In this document: piece after piece, positions 16,152-22,707 of the stretch
How the letters are laid out: each line of letters starts with the position of its first letter
Numbering within the stretch: the first letter of the stretch is position 1
Source: Opitutus sp.
Lineage (GTDB): Bacteria > Verrucomicrobiota > Verrucomicrobiae > Opitutales > Opitutaceae
Direction of reading: 5' to 3'
Assembly: GCA_009695065.1 (NCBI GenBank)
Contig: SIBR01000053.1
Location: 1-22,707 of the forward strand
Length of the DNA: 22,707 bases
Position numbers and translations under genes: made by a program
Notes under the pieces: generated by a model
The model's database searches: none
What the model was told of the DNA's origin: nothing
Seen by the model: the letters and a program-made list of their open reading frames with translations, nothing else

Positions 16152-18226
16152 GGCTTTGATTTGATCGGCTTGAGGTTGATTTCGACGAAAAGGTTTTGGC
16201 CCCGGCGCTTCACCAGGAGCACCCACCAGGTCTGGCCGCTTCCGGACGCCCGCTCCCGTGCCTGCTTGAGGTCTGCGACATTCACGGTGCGCGCCCCACC
16301 GGCCGTTTCGATCACGTCGTCGCTGCGCAAACCGGCAAGGGCCGCCCAGCCCGCGGGCACCGCGCTCTCCACTAACACGCCCGTGGTCTCCGCTGGCAGT
16401 TGCAAGCGCACGCGATCGTCGAACGCGATATCCCGCGCCGAAAATTCCAGATCCCGGTCCTCCCACCACGGCATCTCCGTGGTGGGCGTCGGCTGCTCTT
16501 CCAGCTTTACCGCCACCTCCACTTTCCGGCCTTCGCGCCAGATCGAAAATACCGCCGGTGCACCGGATTTATACTGCCGGATCTGCCGCGAGAGCACATC
16601 GGAATCCTCGGGCCGGCGCGCCGTCACCTCCGCACCATCGAGCGCCAGGACAACGTCACCCACCTTGAGTCCGGCCTTGTCGGCCTCGGTCTCCGGATAG
16701 ATGCGCGTCAGCCGTGCGCCGCCCTCCGCCTTGATCCCCAACCGGGCCGCCAGCTTCGGCGTCAACGGTTGCGAGGCCGCCCCGAGCCACGCTTTCCGCG
16801 CCAGCTGCGGCGGATTACGCTCGTGGCTTTCCTGGAGCTCGACGACGGAATTCAACACCGCGCCGTCCCGCCGGATGCTCGCGAGCACCGCGCGCTTGTT
16901 ATTCCGCGCGCCGGCCATGAGCGTTTCCGTCAGCACCCGCAGTTCCTGCACGTTTCCAACCGGCTTCCCGTCAACTGCGATCAGTACATCCTGACGCCGC
17001 AAGGTGGGTTCGGCCTGACCGCAGGGGCCGGCCGGCCGGATGTTTTCCAACCAGACGCCGCGGCCGCTGGGCAGGCGCTCGTCACGCACGACATTCGACG
17101 TGAGATCGCGCACCACGGCACCCCAACTCCGCAACTCGACGTCGTCGGCCTGCGCGGCCTCACGGGGCGCCAGTTTGAAACGCACCTTCTGCTTCGCGCC
17201 GGCACGGACAAACTCGACCTCGAAATCGTGCTCCGGCAGCTGGCTCGCCTCGAGCCGGTTGAAGTGCGCCACGGCTTTTTCCTCCGCCCCCTCGATCGCC
17301 CGACCATCGCACGCCACCACGAGATCGCCCGGCTGCAAACCCGCCCCGGCCGCAGGCGAGGCCCTGGCAACATCGGCGACGACCACCCCTGTGCCGTGGC
17401 CTTCGGCTTCAAGCCGCGGCTGGACCGTGAGACCCGACCAGCCGCGAATCACCCGGCCCTGCCGGACGATTCGGTCGACCACGATGCGCGCAAGGTTGCC
17501 CGGGATCGCCCCGCTGAGATTGAACACGCCGATTTCGTTGATGCCGACGATCTCGCCCCCGGCGTTGACCAGCGGCCCGCCACTGTTACCGCCGAAAATC
17601 CGTGCATCGTGCAGAATCCAACGCACGAGCGTGCCCACATCCTCGCCCCGCAGGATCATCTTGCCCGCCGTCTGTTCCGGGAGGACCAGCGAGGGATTCG
17701 ACACGATGCCGCGCGTCACGGATTGCGAGAGAAAGCCCGGGCTGCCCAACGCGAACACGGGATCGCCCGCGAGCAACTGGTCGGAGTCGCCGAATCGGGC
17801 GACAACCAGCGGCAACGCGCCGGACTGCCGCTGCGCCAGGTCGAGCTGCAACACCGCGAGATCGGTCAGGGCATCCTCGCCCACCCGCTTGGCATCGACG
17901 TGCGACCCGTCGAACAAATAACACCGGAAGTAATCCCCGTCCTCCGTGACATGACAGTTCGTCACGACGTGACCCTCGGCCGAAATAATCACGCCGCTTC
18001 CTCCGGTCCACTGTTTCGTCAGCCGGCCGTCGCTGGGTCGCAGCCGGATCGCCTCGATCCGCACGATGGACGGAAACGTTCGCGCTAACATCGGGTCCTG
18101 GGTGGGCGGAGCTGTAACGGCAGTCGCGGCGCGGAGCGCCACGAACCGGCCCGCGCTCATCGCCAGCAGGTAAAACATCCAACCCCGCACCCAACCGCGC
18201 CAAGTTCGACGGGACGAAAAATTCAT
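16148..18226 (-). CDS. HtrA/DegP-like serine protease with four PDZ-like domains
   Basis: A 692-residue exported protease. The N-terminus is basic then hydrophobic (MNFSSRRTWRGWVRGW, then FYLLAM), consistent with a signal peptide or anchor. The S1C domain spans about 45-255 with the full triad: His92 (TNCHV), Asp122 (ALTDLAV) and Ser215 (GGNSGGPL). Four PDZ-like repeats follow at about 260-350, 365-465, 478-575 and 595-685; the third (AGLKVGDVVLALDG) is the clearest. Classical DegP has two PDZ domains and about 450 residues, so this is a larger variant. It probably performs envelope protein quality control. ATG 18226 is preferred over 18283 because it starts directly before the signal region. 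The pseudoprotease gene overlaps its stop codon by 4 bp. Mpl lies 93 bp upstream on the same strand. Confidence 0.88.
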   Translation of the reverse strand: MNFSSRRTWRGWVRGWMFYLLAMSAGRFVALRAATAVTAPPTQDPMLARTFPSIVRIEAIRLRPSDGRLTKQWTGGSGVIISAEGHVVTNCHVTEDGDYFRCYLFDGSHVDAKRVGEDALTDLAVLQLDLAQRQSGALPLVVARFGDSDQLLAGDPVFALGSPGFLSQSVTRGIVSNPSLVLPEQTAGKMILRGEDVGTLVRWILHDARIFGGNSGGPLVNAGGEIVGINEIGVFNLSGAIPGNLARIVVDRIVRQGRVIRGWSGLTVQPRLEAEGHGTGVVVADVARASPAAGAGLQPGDLVVACDGRAIEGAEEKAVAHFNRLEASQLPEHDFEVEFVRAGAKQKVRFKLAPREAAQADDVELRSWGAVVRDLTSNVVRDERLPSGRGVWLENIRPAGPCGQAEPTLRRQDVLIAVDGKPVGNVQELRVLTETLMAGARNNKRAVLASIRRDGAVLNSVVELQESHERNPPQLARKAWLGAASQPLTPKLAARLGIKAEGGARLTRIYPETEADKAGLKVGDVVLALDGAEVTARRPEDSDVLSRQIRQYKSGAPAVFSIWREGRKVEVAVKLEEQPTPTTEMPWWEDRDLEFSARDIAFDDRVRLQLPAETTGVLVESAVPAGWAALAGLRSDDVIETAGGARTVNVADLKQARERASGSGQTWWVLLVKRRGQNLFVEINLKPIKSKP

Positions 18227-18319
18227 AGGGGTAAGGTCTCGGAGCGAGGCAATCTGCCTGCCTGACGCAAGCGGCAAAACCATCCGGGGTGGCCCCGCCC
18301 ACTCAAGCGCGCCCCAAAC

Positions 18320-19744
18320 TCACCGCCGTGCGGCCGCGACGTAGTTCCCGATGATACCGTCAAAACTGCCGTTCGTAAAAAATGCCACGACCGCCGGCGT
18401 ACGGCTCCGCGCCGGCAGCGTGTTGGCCACGAGCTGGTCGAGCAGCGCGGCATTCGTCGCCGCGCGGTGCGCTCCGATGCCCTGTGCTTCGAGTTGCTCG
18501 GTGACCGCCTCGGCATCGAAGCGCTCCTCGGCGCTCAATTTTTCCATCCGGTTCACGGCGCCGAGGTAAACTTCATCGGCCTGCGCAAGGGCGCGCATGA
18601 AACCGGCCTGCAGCGTCTTGGTGCGTGCGGTGTTGCTGCGGGGTTCGAACACCGCGACCAGGTGCGCCCCGGGAAACCGGGCCCGGAACGAATGCAGGGT
18701 TTCCGCGAGTGCCGTCGGATGATGCGCGAAGTCCTCGATCACCGTGAGCGGCGGCGACTGCCAGAGGATTTCCTGCCGGCGTTTCACCCCGCGAAACCGT
18801 GCGAGCGCCGCCAGCGGAAGCTGCGTCGGATCATCGGGGTCGAGCGCCAAGCCCGCGACCACGGCCGCCATCGCCGCGTTGCGCGCGTTGTAAAGCCCGG
18901 GGAGCGACCAGGCGATGCGCGCCCAGGGTCGGCCGCGCCACGCCAGGGAAAACTCCGCTCCGCGCGCCGACTCGGAAAAATCGCCGATGTGCGCATCGCT
19001 GGTCTCGGCGGTGCCAACCCGCACGACGCGCGTCCAGCCCATCGGCCCGAGCGCGCGCAGATTGGCGTCGTCGGCGTTCATCACGATGAATCCCTGGCGC
19101 GGGACGATGCGCGCGAGGTGGCTGAACGTCCGCTGCACGTCCGCGAGGTCGCGAAAAATATCCGCGTGGTCGAACTCGAGATTGTTGATCGCGGCGATCC
19201 ACGGCGCGTAGTGGATGAACTTGCTGCGCTTGTCGAAAAACGCGCTGTCGTATTCGTCGCCCTCGATCACGAAGGGATCGGCCACGGTGCCCAGATGGCT
19301 GCCCACGGGTGGATCCTGCGGCACGCCGCCGATCAAGAACCCCGGATCGCGGCCGGCCTCCCGCAGCAGAAACGCGGTCAGCGCCGTCGTGGTGGTCTTC
19401 CCGTGCGTGCCGGCGATGACGAGGTTACGCCGGCCCTTGAGCACGAAGTCGTGAAGCAGCGCCGGCAGGGAGGTGAAGGCCAGCCGGCGGGTATCGAGCA
19501 GCCATTCCACCTCGAGATTGCCGCGGGACATGGCATTGCCGATCACCACGAGATCGGGCGCGAGCTGCTCGAGCCGGACGGGATCGTAGCCTTCGTGCAA
19601 GGCGATGCCGGCCACCGCGAGCACGGTGCTCATTGGCGGATAGACGCCCATGTCCGCACCGAGGACTTCGTGGCCGGCGGCGCGCGCCAGCAACGCGGCG
19701 TTGCCCATCGCCGTGCCGCAAATCCCCATGAAATAGATCCTCAT
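18320..19744 (-). CDS. mpl: UDP-MurNAc:tripeptide ligase Mpl
   Basis: A 474-residue Mur-ligase-family enzyme that joins recycled L-Ala-gamma-D-Glu-meso-DAP to UDP-MurNAc, saving murein peptides. The N-terminus MRIYFMGICGTAMGNAALL is the Mpl version of the UDP-binding loop, ATP-binding GTHGKTTTTAL is at 112-122, VIEGDEYDSAFFDKRSKF holds the carbamylated-Lys/Mg region, and DFAHHPTA and FEPRSNTART are the late Mur motifs. These match Mpl better than MurC, particularly GDEYDSAFFDKRSKF. The start ATG 19744 is followed at once by the first strand, so it is secure. Presence of Mpl implies meso-DAP peptidoglycan and a turnover-recycling route in this organism. Confidence 0.95.
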   Translation of the reverse strand: MRIYFMGICGTAMGNAALLARAAGHEVLGADMGVYPPMSTVLAVAGIALHEGYDPVRLEQLAPDLVVIGNAMSRGNLEVEWLLDTRRLAFTSLPALLHDFVLKGRRNLVIAGTHGKTTTTALTAFLLREAGRDPGFLIGGVPQDPPVGSHLGTVADPFVIEGDEYDSAFFDKRSKFIHYAPWIAAINNLEFDHADIFRDLADVQRTFSHLARIVPRQGFIVMNADDANLRALGPMGWTRVVRVGTAETSDAHIGDFSESARGAEFSLAWRGRPWARIAWSLPGLYNARNAAMAAVVAGLALDPDDPTQLPLAALARFRGVKRRQEILWQSPPLTVIEDFAHHPTALAETLHSFRARFPGAHLVAVFEPRSNTARTKTLQAGFMRALAQADEVYLGAVNRMEKLSAEERFDAEAVTEQLEAQGIGAHRAATNAALLDQLVANTLPARSRTPAVVAFFTNGSFDGIIGNYVAAARR

Positions 19745-19942
19745 CTTTGTTTTAATTGATCAGCTCTGCGCCTGGTTTCAGGAATTCGTCCCGCGAAGGC
19801 CGGATCGAAAATAATCCGCCGCCGACAGCGTGCACAAACCCAGCGACCGGGGAAGCGCCTTCTCGCAGAACGTGTCCGCCACCCCATTCACCACTGCCCA
19901 ACGCCGAAAGGGGCACTCTACCGCGAACCGCTTTGGGTATTT
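19745..19942. other. Intergenic, nothing recognised
   Basis: About 200 bp between mpl and the ceramidase-like gene. No promoter hexamers, clear hairpin with T tract, or conserved RNA fold was seen. A - strand open frame here overlaps the ceramidase gene end and has no family features. The 15 bp directly before the mpl start are AT-rich and may belong to its leader. Confidence 0.3.
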
Positions 19943-21355
19943 TCAACGCTGCCGAAGTCCCGCCACCAACTCCCGGGCCTTGCTCACGATCTTGTCTTCC
20001 AAGCCGGCCGCCCACGGACTCGGATGCCCATAGACGATCATGGAGCGGGCGCCTTCATACCCTCCCTCCTTCAGAACCCGCTCGGACGGGATGTAGGCCA
20101 TCACGTCGTTGGAGTAGCCCGCCACCCATGTGCCGGCTCCGAGTTCACGCTTCAGGCGGAGCGAATAGTCGGCCACCACCTCCCCGCCGAGGGCCACCCA
20201 CGTGAGATCCCGACCAAGTTGCCAGACTTGCACGGGATAGGCGTGCGCCGGGGGAAGCTGCCCGCGTTGATCCAAAATTCCCAGCAGATGCCGCGCGCGC
20301 AGCCGCGTGTACTGTCCACCGGATTCGTAGGCCGATGCGGCCGGCCGCCGACCCTCCGCTTCGGCGATCAACTCGGCGCGGGTGGGCACGCGCTGATACG
20401 GAAGATCGATCACCGCATAGGCGGATTCGCCTTGTCCAACGATCGGATTCATTGGCGCCGTCAGAACTTCGTCGACCGTGTCGGCCAGTCGTTCCCCATA
20501 GCTCCGGGCGAGGGCGAGAGTGCTCCGCGGGAGCGGATTGGTATCCGCCCCGCAGCCGGCAAAAAACAGCGCCGTCGCGCGTGTATGCCGGCGCTCGAGC
20601 GCTGCTTGGGCGTAGCCGGAATAGTCTCCGTTCCACGCCGATGTCTGCAGCACCGTGGCGTGACACGCATATCCGAACACCACCGCCTTGATTTCGCCGT
20701 CGAAGGCGGTGACCCGAAGCACGGGCACGTCCGGATCGACGGGCCCCCTCAGCCGCCCCGCGGCGCGCAACGCCGGCACCTCGGGCTCGGGGTTGTTGCG
20801 CCGGTTGACGCCCAACGTCGTCCAACCCCGGCCCCAGCTCAGATTCGCCGGCGCCAGGTGCGCGAGCGCTTCGTGACCGATCCGAATCATCGTCTGCTCC
20901 AGATGCTCCCGGAATCGGGTGACCATGGCGCGATCCTGCGCCGGGATTTCATAGACCGCGGGAAGGTAGCCTTCGACCACGGGGCCAGAATGGTTGTGCG
21001 AAACATTGACCAGGACGCTGGACCGCGGGATGCCGCGGGTGCGTAAAAGTTCGCCCGCCACCACGGCGGAAACGGCGGCTGTAATCCCGCAGAGATCGGC
21101 GGTGAATAACACGAACCGCCGGCCGGCGGAGTCCTCGAGCGCGAGCGCCTTGACCCAAATCTCGCCGGTTTTCTCGACGGTGGGACGATCCCGGGCATAG
21201 CCGGCCATCCACATCGGACCATCCGGAGTAAGGTTGGCTTTCGCGGCCCCTGCCTTCCAATTCTCAGCGCCCCAAGCGGACGAGAGTGCGAGGCCAACCG
21301 AAATTCCACAGAGAAATAAAACGCGCCGCCAACGGGCGACCAAAAGTGTTATCAT
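19943..21355 (-). CDS. Neutral ceramidase-like secreted hydrolase
   Basis: A 470-residue protein of the neutral/alkaline non-lysosomal ceramidase N-terminal family. A signal peptide spans about 1-30 (ARWRRVLFLCGISVGLALSS, then AWGA). Likely zinc ligands are in SHNHSG (His120, His122) and GYACHATV (His232). Glu392 (ALGGEVV) and Tyr421 (NDVMAYIPSE) sit where the bacterial ceramidase metal ligands Glu and Tyr are found. Characterised ceramidases are about 650-700 residues with a C-terminal immunoglobulin-like domain, which is absent here. Such short relatives are common in Planctomycetota and Verrucomicrobiota, and their substrate is generally unproven. It may act on another amide or ester; ceramide hydrolysis is not certain. 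The LuxR-type regulator upstream could be related, but a possible terminator separates them. Confidence 0.82.
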   Translation of the reverse strand: MITLLVARWRRVLFLCGISVGLALSSAWGAENWKAGAAKANLTPDGPMWMAGYARDRPTVEKTGEIWVKALALEDSAGRRFVLFTADLCGITAAVSAVVAGELLRTRGIPRSSVLVNVSHNHSGPVVEGYLPAVYEIPAQDRAMVTRFREHLEQTMIRIGHEALAHLAPANLSWGRGWTTLGVNRRNNPEPEVPALRAAGRLRGPVDPDVPVLRVTAFDGEIKAVVFGYACHATVLQTSAWNGDYSGYAQAALERRHTRATALFFAGCGADTNPLPRSTLALARSYGERLADTVDEVLTAPMNPIVGQGESAYAVIDLPYQRVPTRAELIAEAEGRRPAASAYESGGQYTRLRARHLLGILDQRGQLPPAHAYPVQVWQLGRDLTWVALGGEVVADYSLRLKRELGAGTWVAGYSNDVMAYIPSERVLKEGGYEGARSMIVYGHPSPWAAGLEDKIVSKARELVAGLRQR

Positions 21356-21411
21356 GATGCGAGAGGGGTTGGAAGTAGCGCCGCCACCCTAGCGGCCCGG
21401 GCATACGCGAC

Positions 21412-21439
21412 AAGGAAAGAGCCGGCGGAACGCCCGGCT
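21412..21439 (-). terminator. Possible terminator of the LuxR-type gene
   Basis: Read on the - strand, AGCCGG-G-CG and CGCCGGCT (21439-21420) form an 8-bp stem with one bulged G and a TTC loop, followed by CTTTCCTT. It lies about 75 bp after the regulator's stop codon and before the ceramidase-like gene. Confidence 0.4.
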
Positions 21440-21516
21440 GTCGGGCACGACCGGTCGAATGGCGTGAAGGCTAAAACCAGCGGGGCTCCACCGCGATCGG
21501 GCAGGGCGGCCGGAAC

Positions 21517-22629
21517 TCAGCGGTGGCAAAGGCTCATGAACTGCAGACGGGTTTTCACCCCCGATTTTTGCAGGAGATGCCGGATGTGGGTTTTGACCGT
21601 CGGCATCGCGACTTTCAGTCGCTCGACGATTTCCGCGGCTGACGCCCCTTCCAGCACCAGGCGGGCGACCTCGACTTCGCGGGCCGAGAAACGGTGCTGC
21701 TCCGCGAGCCGTTCGAGCGAAGGCAACCGCCGCGCGTGACTCCGCTTCTGCGAACTCGTCAGCAACACGTAGGGGATCGCACCCAGGGTGTTCTGGAACG
21801 CCAGATACCGCACCGTGCCCTCCAGCGTTTCGACCGGATTCACCTTCTGTTCGAGGAAAACGACGGGGCCGTGCGAAACCACCAGCCGCGCCGCGGGCGA
21901 AAGCGAATTGCGCTGGTAGGCGGCAAAAGCCTCGTCACATGCCTGCTGCCAGACCGCGGGCAAAAGCGTCAGCTTGGGCAGATTAACCTGAGCAACGGCC
22001 TCCGCCCCCCGGGTCCACACCAGCATGTGGGTGCGGAAAAGTTTGTTTTCCAAAATCGGGCGGCGCCGCTGGTCGAGCACACACAATCCGTCGGGATGAA
22101 GGTCGCACACGAGCTTGAACAACCCGCCGAAAAATTCCTGCTCCTGCTGGCGGGCGAGCGCGACGAAGCAACGGTCGACCTGCCGCCCGACCTCCGCGAG
22201 CATCTCCAGTTCGGGCGGGGAAAAATCCGCGCGGTCGGCGCCCCGATAGACGAAAAGGGTGAAGCCCGCCTGACGACCGCGCGAAAACTGAATGACTCGC
22301 CACCGGGCCGATGCCACCGGTGCGAGATCCGCCGCCAGGTCGTTCAACCGTTGCACCGCATCCGTTTCGCCGATGAACCGATCCCAGCCTTCACGGGCCG
22401 CCTGGCGGAGCAGCGGGGCATCCGGCTTAGTATTGTGCGCGATGAAAAGATGCCGGCCGCCGGCACTGAAGCTCGGCGGGAACAGGCAGGCCCAGGCGGC
22501 GAGATCGAACAACTCGAGCAGAGCCTTGAGCCCCTGTTCATAGTTCGTGAGGGAGGATTGGAGCGCGAGGCCCAACAGGTGTTCGAGAACCAGTCCGGAG
22601 AACGCGGGAGCTGGACGCGTTTCGTTCAT
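21517..22629 (-). CDS. LuxR-type transcriptional regulator with sensor regions
   Basis: A 370-residue regulator. The C-terminus (about 313-365) is a LuxR/GerE helix-turn-helix: FSAREVEVARLVLEG, then ASAAEIVERL and MPTVKTHIRHLLQKSGVKTR, where TVKTHIRHL is the recognition helix. Residues about 10-160 resemble a GAF-like sensor with an adjacent helix (LEMLAEVGRQVDRCFVALAR). Residues about 170-295 resemble a PAS-like domain (DGLCVLDQRRRPILENKLF). There is no receiver, so it is not a classical response regulator; a small molecule or protein partner probably controls it. The start ATG 22629 was preferred to 22677, whose extra 16 residues look unconserved. The ligand and targets are unknown; the ceramidase-like gene downstream is one candidate target. 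Confidence 0.85.
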   Translation of the reverse strand: MNETRPAPAFSGLVLEHLLGLALQSSLTNYEQGLKALLELFDLAAWACLFPPSFSAGGRHLFIAHNTKPDAPLLRQAAREGWDRFIGETDAVQRLNDLAADLAPVASARWRVIQFSRGRQAGFTLFVYRGADRADFSPPELEMLAEVGRQVDRCFVALARQQEQEFFGGLFKLVCDLHPDGLCVLDQRRRPILENKLFRTHMLVWTRGAEAVAQVNLPKLTLLPAVWQQACDEAFAAYQRNSLSPAARLVVSHGPVVFLEQKVNPVETLEGTVRYLAFQNTLGAIPYVLLTSSQKRSHARRLPSLERLAEQHRFSAREVEVARLVLEGASAAEIVERLKVAMPTVKTHIRHLLQKSGVKTRLQFMSLCHR

Positions 22630-22707
22630 GCCTGACTTCAAATTGACGCCCGCGCGCGCCACAGACTGATAATCCACCGCCAGACCCTCTGCCCGTAGGT
22701 CGCCGCG

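Noticed and set aside
16400..18088. 562-codon + strand open frame antisense to HtrA
   Set aside because: It mirrors the PDZ-rich coding sequence and has no domain features, while the - strand has an intact triad.
18467..19759. 430-codon open frame antisense to mpl
   Set aside because: Mpl is unmistakable on the - strand; the antisense product is Arg/His-rich with no motif.
19752..20015. Small - strand frame before mpl
   Set aside because: It overlaps the end of the ceramidase-like gene in another frame, is Gly-rich, and has no recognisable features.

Overview
This is a high-GC bacterial chromosome segment of about 22.7 kb with tightly spaced genes on both strands. The gene content suggests Verrucomicrobiota, probably the Opitutaceae. 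The pointers are a 32-residue very basic protein starting MGQQLNKHIKRKRR, a DUF1080 relic, a ceramidase-like secreted enzyme, a multi-PDZ HtrA protease, and the near absence of Shine-Dalgarno sequences. The placement is an inference from gene content; there is no rRNA or other decisive marker in the window. I see no tRNA, rRNA, CRISPR array, insertion sequence, integrase or prophage gene.

Layout. A strong intrinsic terminator (156-197) closes an upstream unit. Next on + come a secreted alpha/beta hydrolase (300-1247), a soluble receiver-PAS-histidine kinase (1384-2844) and the ribosome-associated GTPase TypA/BipA (2955-4781) with its own terminator. Two - strand genes follow, a mannose-1-phosphate guanylyltransferase and an MDR-family oxidoreductase (4898-7029). 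They are divergent from an RluE-like pseudouridine synthase (7124-7696). A lipase-maturation-factor-like membrane protein (7812-9326) is broken by two in-frame stops. Two SAM methyltransferases follow in tandem: a Methyltransf_32-type enzyme (9409-10599) and an Rsm22-type enzyme (10655-11656). The remnant of a DUF1080 protein lies convergently on the - strand (11634-12031). Next on + are the 32-residue basic protein (12128-12226) with its own terminator, the ribosomal protein S12 methylthiotransferase RimO (12324-13736), and a membrane hybrid histidine kinase whose receiver domain is frameshifted (13848-15298). The rest of the window is on -. In transcription order it holds a LuxR-type regulator, a ceramidase-like hydrolase, the murein-recycling ligase Mpl, a four-PDZ HtrA protease, and a protease-like protein lacking catalytic His and Ser that overlaps the HtrA gene by ATGA.

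How the genes fit together. A recurring theme is the ribosome and its modification: TypA, the pseudouridine synthase, the Methyltransf_32/Rsm22 pair, RimO, and possibly the basic small protein. A second theme is the cell envelope: GDP-mannose supply, Mpl, HtrA plus its inactive partner, and the ceramidase-like enzyme.

The most interesting points are the small basic protein with its own terminator, the active/inactive HtrA pair, and three damaged genes (lipase maturation factor, DUF1080, hybrid kinase) lying within about 7.5 kb among intact housekeeping genes. I did not find a clear undescribed defence or mobile system. The long open frames antisense to several genes are best explained by high GC.
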